In this document: positions 1 to 5,408 of the stretch, one piece after another
Layout: each line of letters begins with the position of its first letter
Position numbering within the stretch: position 1 is the first letter of the stretch
Assembly: GCA_013153915.1 (NCBI GenBank)
Contig: JAADDL010000154.1
Coordinates: 1-5,408, forward strand
Reading direction: 5' to 3'
From: Campylobacterota bacterium
Lineage (GTDB): Bacteria > Campylobacterota > Campylobacteria > Campylobacterales > JALSKU01
Length of the DNA: 5,408 bases
Notes under the pieces: generated by a model
What the model saw: only the letters and a program-made list of their open reading frames with translations
What the model was told of the DNA's origin: nothing
Database searches by the model: none
Translations under genes and position numbers: made by a program

Positions 1-47
1 TGATTATATCATAGTTGTCATTAACCGATTTTTAATACCTATTTGGC

Positions 48-53
48 TATAAT
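48..53 (+). promoter_or_regulatory. Putative sigma-70 -10 element of the ileS operon promoter
   Basis: A perfect TATAAT hexamer lies in the context TTTGGCTATAATTGC. It would place transcription start near position 60 and leave a leader of about 30 nt before the ileS ATG. No good -35 hexamer lies 16-18 bp upstream; that stretch is T/A-rich (GATTTTTAATA), which fits Campylobacterota housekeeping promoters, known for a strong -10 and a weak or absent -35. The leader is too short for a riboswitch or T-box. The assignment is inferred from motif and position only. Confidence 0.6.
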
Positions 54-76
54 TGCGAAATTTATATGTAACCCGT

Positions 77-81
77 AGGAG
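77..81 (+). promoter_or_regulatory. Shine-Dalgarno sequence of ileS
   Basis: AGGAG ends 9 nt before the ATG at 91, which is good spacing and supports that start codon for ileS. Confidence 0.8.
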
Positions 82-90
82 CTTTCAATA

Positions 91-2868
91 ATGGACTATA
101 AAGATACTTTACTTTTACCCAAGACTACATTTGCCATGAGAGGCAATCTCCCCCAAAACGAACCCAAAAGATACAAAGCTTGGTTTGGAGAGAAAAAAGT
201 TTATCAAAAGATGATAAAAAATAGGCAAAATGCCGACAAATCCTTCAATCTGCACGACGGACCTCCCTATGCCAACGGACATATCCACATAGGACACGCT
301 CTAAATAAGATACTAAAAGACATCATCGTTAAAAAACACTATTTTTTCGGTGAGAGTGTTAGATATGTGCCGGGTTGGGATTGTCATGGACTTCCTATAG
401 AGCAGCAGGTGGAAAAAAAGATAGGAAAAGCCAAGAAAGATACGCTTCCAAAAAGTAAGATAAGAGAGTTGTGTCGTGAGCACGCTACGAAATTTTATAA
501 GATCCAAGAAGAGGAGTTTAAGGCTCTCGGAGTTATAGGCGATTGGGATAACCCCTACTTGACGATGAAGTTTAGATTTGAAGCCGATATATACAGAAAT
601 CTTTGCGATATTGCAAAAAAAGGACTTTTGATAGAGAGAAGCAAGCCTATATTTTGGTCTTGGGCGGCAAAAACGGCTTTAGCCGAAGCCGAAGTGGAGT
701 ATCAAGATAAAGAGGATTACTCTATCTTTGTAGCTTTTAAGCTTAGTGACGAAGCTAAAAAGAGCCTTGGTATAGAGGGTGAAGCAAGTATCATCATATG
801 GACTACGACACCTTGGACGCTTCCTGCTAACCAAGCTATAGCTCTAAATCCCGAAGAGGAGTATGTTTTAAGTAGCGACGGTTTCATAGTGGCTAAGAAG
901 CTATTTGAAGAGTTAAAAGAGAGCGAAGTCGTCAAAGGAGATATAAAAAAGACTTTTACATCCAAAGAGCTTGAAAATCTACAAGCCATCAATCCTCTAA
1001 ACGGCAGAAATTCCAAAGTGATATTAGGAGAGCATGTCGAGATGAGCGGCGGTAGCGGATGCGTGCATACCGCTCCCGGGCATGGTGAGGATGACTATAG
1101 AGTCGCTTTGAGATACGATATCGATGTTATCATGCCGGTTGATGAGGACGGGCTTTATGACGAGACGATAGTAAGAGAGAAGCTTTTACCTAACCCCGAA
1201 GAGTTTGTGGGAATGCATGTTTTTAAAGCAAATGAAAAGATACTAGAACTTTTAGGAGAATCTCTTATCAAATCCTCAAGATTTACCCACTCATATCCAT
1301 ACTGCTGGAGAACTCACAAGCCGGTTATCTATAGGGCTACAAAGCAGTGGTTTATAGCAATGGATAAGGAGATAGAGGGAAAAAGTTTAAGGCAAAATGC
1401 CCTAAATGAGATAAAACAGGTGAGATTTTACCCCAAAAGCGGGGAGAAAAGACTCTCTAGCATGGTGGGAAATAGACCCGATTGGTGTATAAGCAGACAG
1501 AGAGACTGGGGTGTTCCTATCGCCTTTTTTAGAGATAAAACAACGGGTGAGCCGATATTTGACAGCGAAGTTTTGGATAACATAGCGGATATTTTCGAGA
1601 AAAAAGGGGCGGATGCTTGGTGGGATCTAAGTATTGAAGAGCTTTTGCCCGAAAATTCAAAGTATGATCCTAAAAATTTGACGAAAGTTATGGATATACT
1701 TGATGTTTGGTTTGATAGCGGCTCTACTTGGAGAGCGGTTTTATTGAGTGACGATTATGATGCGGGAGATTATCCTGCCGATATGTACCTTGAAGGAAGC
1801 GACCAACATAGAGGCTGGTTTCAAAGCTCCATCCTGGTAAGTACGGCCATAAACTCTCACGCTCCATACAAAAAGATCCTAACTCACGGATTTACCGTCG
1901 ATGAGAAGGGTGAAAAGATGAGTAAATCCAAAGGAAATGTCGTAGCTCCGAGCGATGTGGCTAAAAAGTACGGCGTAGAGATACTTAGACTTTGGGTAGG
2001 TATGAGTGATTATAGCGGTGATCTAAAGATAAGCGATACGATACTAAAACAAGTCAGCGAGCAGTATAGAAAGATAAGAAATACATTTAGATTTTTACTT
2101 GCCAATGTAAACGATCTTGAGAGTTGTGTGGGTGTTGAGGATTACTCTGCGATAGATAAGTGGATACTTTGGAAAGCAAATGAAGTTTTCAAAGAGTGCA
2201 AAGAGGCGTTTGACGAGTATGACTTTTCAAAAGGTCTATCAACTCTTAGCCACTTTATCATAAACCACTTAAGCGGTATATATCTTGATATTTCAAAAGA
2301 TAGACTATATTGTGATCCTAAGGAGTCAAAAACAAGAAGGGCTTCTCAAAGTGCGATGGCAAATATCGCAAAGAGTATGCTCGCTTTGATAGCCCCTGTT
2401 TTGACATATACTGCAGATGAGATTATCGAGCACGCTCCAAGCGTGATAAAGGGTAATAGCGAAGATATTTTTGATATAGAGTATCAAGAGTTGCAAAGCG
2501 TTGAAAAACCTTTTGATGATGAGTATATGATAGAGGCTAGAGAGAAGTTTTTTGAGATAGTTGATGAGCTTAAAAAAGAGAAAAAGATCAAATCCACACT
2601 CGAACTTGTGATATATAGCGACTCCAAAGAGTTAGAAAAACTAAGCGGAGCCGACGCAGAGGATTGGTTTACCGTTAGCAATATCATTTGCGAGATAGCC
2701 GACGATCCTATCAAGAGTTTCAAAGTCGCAGATGACGAGTTTAAGATATACTTCGCAAAAAGGCATAAATGTCCTAGATGTTGGAAGTATAGAGCTAAAG
2801 TAGAGGGCGAGCTTTGTAGCAGATGTAGAGGCGAAGAGGAGATAAGGAGTTGCAGTAAAGATGCTTAG
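91..2868 (+). CDS. ileS: Isoleucyl-tRNA synthetase (IleRS), complete
   Basis: Cytoplasmic class Ia aminoacyl-tRNA synthetase (925 aa) that activates isoleucine with ATP, charges tRNA(Ile), and clears mischarged valine by editing. Visible landmarks: the bacterial N-terminal NxP region; the HIGH motif at H66-H69 within PPYANGHIHIGHALNK; GWDCHGLPIE at 95-104; the inserted CP1 editing domain with the threonine-rich TTTPWTLPAN at 238-247 and HTAPGHGEDDY at 326-336, where D335 aligns with the editing aspartate of the family (E. coli D342); WCISRQRDWGVP at 465-476; DVWFDSGS at 538-545; EGSDQHRGWFQ at 568-578; and KMSKS at 609-613. A helical anticodon-binding domain follows (about 650-850). The C-terminal zinc finger has C894/C897 and C909/C912, as in the E. 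coli-type bacterial enzyme. Length is normal for the family (about 915-940 aa). The ATG start is supported by AGGAG 9 nt upstream. It is the first gene of the apparent operon, and its last 8 nt overlap the next ORF. No truncation or frameshift is seen. Confidence 0.98.
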   Translation: MDYKDTLLLPKTTFAMRGNLPQNEPKRYKAWFGEKKVYQKMIKNRQNADKSFNLHDGPPYANGHIHIGHALNKILKDIIVKKHYFFGESVRYVPGWDCHGLPIEQQVEKKIGKAKKDTLPKSKIRELCREHATKFYKIQEEEFKALGVIGDWDNPYLTMKFRFEADIYRNLCDIAKKGLLIERSKPIFWSWAAKTALAEAEVEYQDKEDYSIFVAFKLSDEAKKSLGIEGEASIIIWTTTPWTLPANQAIALNPEEEYVLSSDGFIVAKKLFEELKESEVVKGDIKKTFTSKELENLQAINPLNGRNSKVILGEHVEMSGGSGCVHTAPGHGEDDYRVALRYDIDVIMPVDEDGLYDETIVREKLLPNPEEFVGMHVFKANEKILELLGESLIKSSRFTHSYPYCWRTHKPVIYRATKQWFIAMDKEIEGKSLRQNALNEIKQVRFYPKSGEKRLSSMVGNRPDWCISRQRDWGVPIAFFRDKTTGEPIFDSEVLDNIADIFEKKGADAWWDLSIEELLPENSKYDPKNLTKVMDILDVWFDSGSTWRAVLLSDDYDAGDYPADMYLEGSDQHRGWFQSSILVSTAINSHAPYKKILTHGFTVDEKGEKMSKSKGNVVAPSDVAKKYGVEILRLWVGMSDYSGDLKISDTILKQVSEQYRKIRNTFRFLLANVNDLESCVGVEDYSAIDKWILWKANEVFKECKEAFDEYDFSKGLSTLSHFIINHLSGIYLDISKDRLYCDPKESKTRRASQSAMANIAKSMLALIAPVLTYTADEIIEHAPSVIKGNSEDIFDIEYQELQSVEKPFDDEYMIEAREKFFEIVDELKKEKKIKSTLELVIYSDSKELEKLSGADAEDWFTVSNIICEIADDPIKSFKVADDEFKIYFAKRHKCPRCWKYRAKVEGELCSRCRGEEEIRSCSKDA
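2844..2849 (+). promoter_or_regulatory. Shine-Dalgarno sequence of the 35-aa ORF, inside the ileS 3' end
   Basis: AAGGAG lies within ileS codons for residues I918-R919-S920 or nearby and ends 11 nt before the ATG at 2861. The spacing is a little long. Ribosomes terminating on ileS at 2866-2868 would sit over this start, so translational coupling is likely. Confidence 0.5.
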
Positions 2869-2968
2869 CGAGCCTGTAAAGCTTAGCTTTATCTTCGAAA
2901 CTATCGGAGTTATATTTGTGATGATAGGTGTTGGAATTTATCTGGTAAGAAAAGGAGTAAAGAGGTGA
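2861..2968 (+). CDS. Small single-pass membrane protein, 35 aa, function unknown
   Basis: The ORF runs ATG (2861) to TGA (2966-2968) and encodes 35 residues. It begins MLSEPVKLS, continues through a hydrophobic, glycine-containing stretch (roughly residues 9-29, with FIFETIG, VIFVMIG and VGIYLV segments) and ends in the basic tail RKGVKR. This predicts one transmembrane helix; the positive-inside rule puts the C-terminus in the cytoplasm. A glutamate (E13) sits near the outer end of the helix. The start is constrained: an in-frame TAA at 2843 leaves this ATG as the only usable start codon. It overlaps ileS by 8 nt and gatA by 4 nt (GTGA), has an AAGGAG upstream, and its own 3' codons contain the gatA ribosome site. 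From memory, C. jejuni has a similarly tiny ORF (Cj1060c) in the same place, which argues for a real gene. I do not recognise a named family. A purely regulatory, coupling-only ORF is the alternative. Confidence 0.75.
   Translation: MLSEPVKLSFIFETIGVIFVMIGVGIYLVRKGVKR
2951..2957 (+). promoter_or_regulatory. Shine-Dalgarno sequence that decides the GTG start of gatA
   Basis: AAAGGAG lies inside the final codons of the 35-aa ORF and ends 7 nt before the GTG at 2965. This favours that GTG over the downstream in-frame ATG at 2986 (residue M8), which has no such site at proper spacing. Confidence 0.75.
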
Positions 2969-4320
2969 TAACTTTAAAAGAGGCTATGGCGCTTCCGAAA
3001 GAGGAGTTGGCGGATTTTAGAAAAGATTTGAAAAATGCGATAGCGGCCAAAAAAGAGCTCGGAGCTTATGTGGAGCAGTTAACAAATAGCGAGTTGTGCA
3101 TAAGCGGAGAGGGCGTACCCGTAGCCATAAAGGATAATATCCAAGTAAAAGGCTGGAGCGTAACTTGCGCTTCAAATATACTTCAAGGCTATATAGCTCC
3201 TTACGATGCGGGCGTGATAGAAAATCTAAAAAGCGCAGGGTTGTCGCCTTTTGGTAGAACAAATATGGATGAGTTTGCCATGGGAAGTTCTACCGAGACT
3301 TCATTTTACGGAAAGACCGCAAATCCTCACAATCAAAACTGTGTTCCCGGAGGCAGTAGCGGTGGAAGTGCTGCGGCGGTAGGAGGCGGTATAGCCGTAG
3401 CCGCTCTTGGAAGCGATACCGGAGGAAGTATAAGACAGCCTGCGGCATTTTGCGGATGCGTGGGAATGAAACCTACATACGGAAGAGTTAGCAGATACGG
3501 ACTAAGCGCCTTTTCAAGTTCTTTAGATCAGATAGGACCGTTTACTCAAAATGTTGAAGATGCCGCCATACTTTACGACATCATCAGCGGTCACGATAAA
3601 AGAGACTCTACAAGCGCAAATGTGGAGTATAAAAGCGTATCTAAAGATTTAAACCCCGATAGAAAGTTTACCGTAGCGGTTTTGGAAAATTATCTTGAAG
3701 AAGCAAGCGATAGCGTTAGAAAAAAGATGGTTGAAGCCATCAAAGAGCTTGAAAAAGCGGGACACAAGATAATTTACAAAAATAGATTAAATACAAAATA
3801 TGATGTCGCCACATACTACATTATAGCTACTGCGGAAGCTAGTGCGAACCTTAGCAGATACGACGGAGTTAGATACGGCAATAGAGCCGAGAGTCAAAAC
3901 TTAAAAGAGATGTATAGAAAGACAAGAGGCGAGGGTTTTGGCGATGAGGTAAAAAGAAGGATACTTTTAGGTACTTTTGTTTTAAGTAGCGGATATTATG
4001 ATGCTTACTACATCAAAGCTCAAAAGGCTAGACACCTCATAAAAGAGCAGTTTGAGGAGATATTTAGCGAGGCTGATTTGATATTTGCCCCCGTTACTCC
4101 ATCGACCGCTTTTGAGTTTGGAAGCATAAAAGACCCGCTTGAAATGTATCTTGAGGATATCTATACGATAGCCGTCAATCTTGCAGGGCTTCCGGCTATC
4201 TCGTTACCGATAGGATTTGATGAAAAAGGTTTGCCGATAGGCGGACAGTTTATAGGAAAGGCTTTTGACGAGCAGAGCATCTTTGATGCGGCTTTAAGTT
4301 TGGAAAATTTGTTAAAATAG
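2965..4320 (+). CDS. gatA: Asp-tRNA(Asn)/Glu-tRNA(Gln) amidotransferase subunit A (GatA), complete
   Basis: Glutaminase subunit of the GatCAB complex (451 aa). It releases ammonia from glutamine and channels it to GatB, which amidates Glu-tRNA(Gln) and/or Asp-tRNA(Asn) in the cytoplasm. It belongs to the amidase-signature family with an intact Lys-cisSer-Ser triad: K56 in VPVAIKDN, cis-S131 in PGGSSGGSAAAV, and nucleophile S155 in GSDTGGSIRQPAAFCG. The spacings K to S of 75 and S to S of 24 equal those of the characterised Staphylococcus aureus GatA (K79/S154/S178). Other family landmarks are GRTNMDEFAMGSS (97-109), the MKPTYGRVSRYG segment just after the nucleophile, and the C-terminal NLAGLPAISLPIG. 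Length is slightly under the 480-490 aa of Firmicute GatA, which I believe is usual in Campylobacterota. The start is GTG, overlapping the previous stop as GTGA, with AAAGGAG 7 nt upstream. gatB and gatC are not in the window; in Campylobacterota the gat genes are usually scattered. These bacteria depend on this route because they typically lack GlnRS and often AsnRS. Confidence 0.97.
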   Translation: MITLKEAMALPKEELADFRKDLKNAIAAKKELGAYVEQLTNSELCISGEGVPVAIKDNIQVKGWSVTCASNILQGYIAPYDAGVIENLKSAGLSPFGRTNMDEFAMGSSTETSFYGKTANPHNQNCVPGGSSGGSAAAVGGGIAVAALGSDTGGSIRQPAAFCGCVGMKPTYGRVSRYGLSAFSSSLDQIGPFTQNVEDAAILYDIISGHDKRDSTSANVEYKSVSKDLNPDRKFTVAVLENYLEEASDSVRKKMVEAIKELEKAGHKIIYKNRLNTKYDVATYYIIATAEASANLSRYDGVRYGNRAESQNLKEMYRKTRGEGFGDEVKRRILLGTFVLSSGYYDAYYIKAQKARHLIKEQFEEIFSEADLIFAPVTPSTAFEFGSIKDPLEMYLEDIYTIAVNLAGLPAISLPIGFDEKGLPIGGQFIGKAFDEQSIFDAALSLENLLK

Positions 4321-4323
4321 CAT

Positions 4324-4328
4324 AGGAG
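4324..4328 (+). promoter_or_regulatory. Shine-Dalgarno sequence of guaB
   Basis: AGGAG lies in the 13-nt gap after gatA. Two ATG codons follow in tandem: 4331 is only 2 nt downstream of the site and 4334 is 5 nt downstream. The second has the better spacing and gives the usual GuaB N-terminus (MKIR..ALTFED), so 4334 was chosen. Confidence 0.7.
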
Positions 4329-4333
4329 AAATG

Positions 4334-5408
4334 ATGAAAATAAGACAGAAGGCTCTCACATTTGAAGATATTTTACTTGTTCCGAAATATTCGGAAGTGT
4401 TGCCTAAAGAGGTGGATGTAAAAACAAAACTTACAAGAAATATTAAGCTAAATATACCTTTGGTATCGGCGGCTATGGATACGGTGACCGAGCATAGAGC
4501 GGCTATCGCCATGGCAAGACTGGGAGGTATAGGTATCATCCATAAAAATATGGATATAGACTCTCAAGTAAAAGAGGTTAAAAGAGTCAAAAAAAATGAG
4601 AGCGGAGTAATTTTCGAGCCTATCAGGATAGGACCCGAAGCCAAGATAAGCGAAGCTTTGGAGATAATGAGCGAGTATAGAATATCGGGAGTTCCGGTGG
4701 TGGACGAGGATAATAAACTCATAGGAATACTCACAAACAGGGATCTAAGATTTGAGAAAAATTTTGACAAAAAGGTCAAAGAGGATATGACAAAAGCCCC
4801 TTTGGTGACGGCAAAAAAAGGAACTACCATAGATGAAGCCGAAGAGCTTTTTCATAAATATAAGATTGAGAAGATTCCTTTGGTGGATGATGACGATAGA
4901 TTGGCGGGACTTATAACCATCAAAGATATAAAAAAGAGAAAAGAGTATCCAAACGCCAACAAAGATGAAAACGGAAGGCTTGTAGTGGGTGCCGCTATCG
5001 GAGTAGGGCAGCTTGATAGAGCGAAAGCTTTAGTTGAGGCGGGGGTTGATGTGCTTGTGCTTGACTCGGCTCATGGACACTCAAAAGGTATCATAGATAC
5101 GGTCAAAATGATAAAAAAAGAGTTGGATATCGACATTATAGCCGGCAATGTAGCTACTGCCGAAGCCGTAAAAGCTCTAGTGGAAGCCGGAGCTGACGCC
5201 GTGAAGGTAGGTATAGGTCCGGGAAGCATCTGTACCACTAGGATAGTTGCGGGCGTGGGCGTGCCTCAGATAACCGCTATAGATGATTGCGCAAGAGCCG
5301 GAAGAGAGCTCGGAGTGCCCGTGATAGCCGACGGAGGTATCAGATATAGCGGAGATATTTCAAAAGCTTTAGCGGTAGGCGCTAGTTCGGTGATGATAGG
5401 AAGTTTGC
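4334..5408 (+). CDS. guaB: Inosine-5'-monophosphate dehydrogenase (IMPDH), 3' end outside the window
   Basis: Oxidises IMP to XMP with NAD+, the committed and usually rate-limiting step of guanine nucleotide synthesis; a cytoplasmic tetramer/octamer enzyme. The frame stays open from 4334 to the window edge, giving 358 residues of an expected ~480-490, so about 125 C-terminal residues, including the mobile flap with its catalytic Arg, are missing. Visible: N-terminal ALTFEDILLVPKYSEVLP (7-24), PLVSAAMDTVTEHRAAIAMA (42-61), the regulatory tandem CBS domains inserted at about 93-205 (repeats YRISGVPVVDEDNKLIGILT and YKIEKIPLVDDDDRLAGLIT), VLDSAHGHS (242-250), AGNVAT (270-275), the K+-binding/catalytic loop GIGPGSICTTR with nucleophile C300 (equivalent to E. 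coli C305), and the IMP-phosphate site ADGGIRYSGD (332-341). The catalytic cysteine separates it from GMP reductase only together with the rest; the CBS insert and overall N-terminus favour IMPDH. It lies 13 nt after gatA and is probably cotranscribed with it. Confidence 0.96.
   Translation, partial: MKIRQKALTFEDILLVPKYSEVLPKEVDVKTKLTRNIKLNIPLVSAAMDTVTEHRAAIAMARLGGIGIIHKNMDIDSQVKEVKRVKKNESGVIFEPIRIGPEAKISEALEIMSEYRISGVPVVDEDNKLIGILTNRDLRFEKNFDKKVKEDMTKAPLVTAKKGTTIDEAEELFHKYKIEKIPLVDDDDRLAGLITIKDIKKRKEYPNANKDENGRLVVGAAIGVGQLDRAKALVEAGVDVLVLDSAHGHSKGIIDTVKMIKKELDIDIIAGNVATAEAVKALVEAGADAVKVGIGPGSICTTRIVAGVGVPQITAIDDCARAGRELGVPVIADGGIRYSGDISKALAVGASSVMIGSL

Noticed and set aside
1..11. Short inverted repeat TGAT-TAT-ATCA as an operator
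   Set aside because: The arms are only 4 bp in an AT-rich region, so chance is likely. The overlap with a possible minus-strand -10 explains it equally well.
15..20. TTGTCA as a -35 element for the ileS promoter
   Set aside because: It is close to TTGACA, but it lies 27 bp upstream of the TATAAT at 48-53, too far for a functional -35/-10 pair.
414..420. A_AAA_AAG heptamer in ileS, in the phase of a dnaX-type -1 frameshift site
   Set aside because: It encodes an ordinary Glu-Lys-Lys in a lysine-rich, AT-rich gene. I saw no convincing stimulatory Shine-Dalgarno plus hairpin arrangement around it, and the zero frame is a normal full-length IleRS.
717..1016. Minus-strand open frame of about 99 codons within ileS, and similar minus-strand frames at 115-297, 313-507, 2484-2723, 3017-3262, 4312-4539 and 4564-4830
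   Set aside because: All lie opposite strongly conserved coding sequence, have low-complexity Ser/Leu/Phe-rich translations typical of antisense shadows, and show no family motifs.
4321..4333. Possible terminator or promoter between gatA and guaB
   Set aside because: The 13-nt gap holds only the guaB ribosome site; there is no hairpin with a T tract and no -10-like sequence.
4590..4596. A7 run in guaB (others near 4813 and 5112) as a frameshift or phase-variation tract
   Set aside because: The frame is intact across every run and the domains continue in register. Short A runs are expected from lysine codons, and phase-variable tracts in this class are usually long G/C runs.

Overview
The window carries four co-directional genes on the + strand, packed almost without gaps: ileS (isoleucyl-tRNA synthetase, complete), a 35-residue single-pass membrane protein gene, gatA (amidase subunit of the tRNA-dependent amidotransferase, complete) and guaB (IMP dehydrogenase, cut by the right edge of the window). 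Composition (AT-rich, strong preference for ATA-Ile and AGA-Arg codons, many lysines) and the order ileS / tiny ORF / gatA / guaB suggest a member of the Campylobacterota (Epsilonproteobacteria). From memory, Campylobacter jejuni has the same order (Cj1061c to Cj1058c). The genus cannot be settled from the sequence alone; a free-living or host-associated relative of Sulfurimonas, Sulfurospirillum or Campylobacter is plausible.

Layout: positions 1-90 are a short AT-rich leader with a TATAAT -10 element at 48-53, a possible opposing -10 element at 3-8, and the ileS Shine-Dalgarno sequence at 77-81. ileS fills 91-2868. The tiny ORF (2861-2968) starts inside the end of ileS (8-nt overlap) and ends in a 4-nt GTGA overlap with the GTG start of gatA (2965-4320). 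guaB starts 13 nt after the gatA stop and runs off the window. No terminator-like hairpin with a T tract was seen between the genes, so all four are probably one transcription unit with translationally coupled junctions.

Functionally this is a housekeeping cluster: two genes supply correctly charged tRNA (Ile charging; Gln-tRNA(Gln) and/or Asn-tRNA(Asn) formation by transamidation) and guaB carries out the committed step to guanine nucleotides. All visible catalytic motifs are intact. No mobile element, CRISPR array, RNA gene, defence system or sign of recent transfer was found. The one element that standard annotation may miss and whose function is unknown is the 35-residue membrane protein between ileS and gatA.
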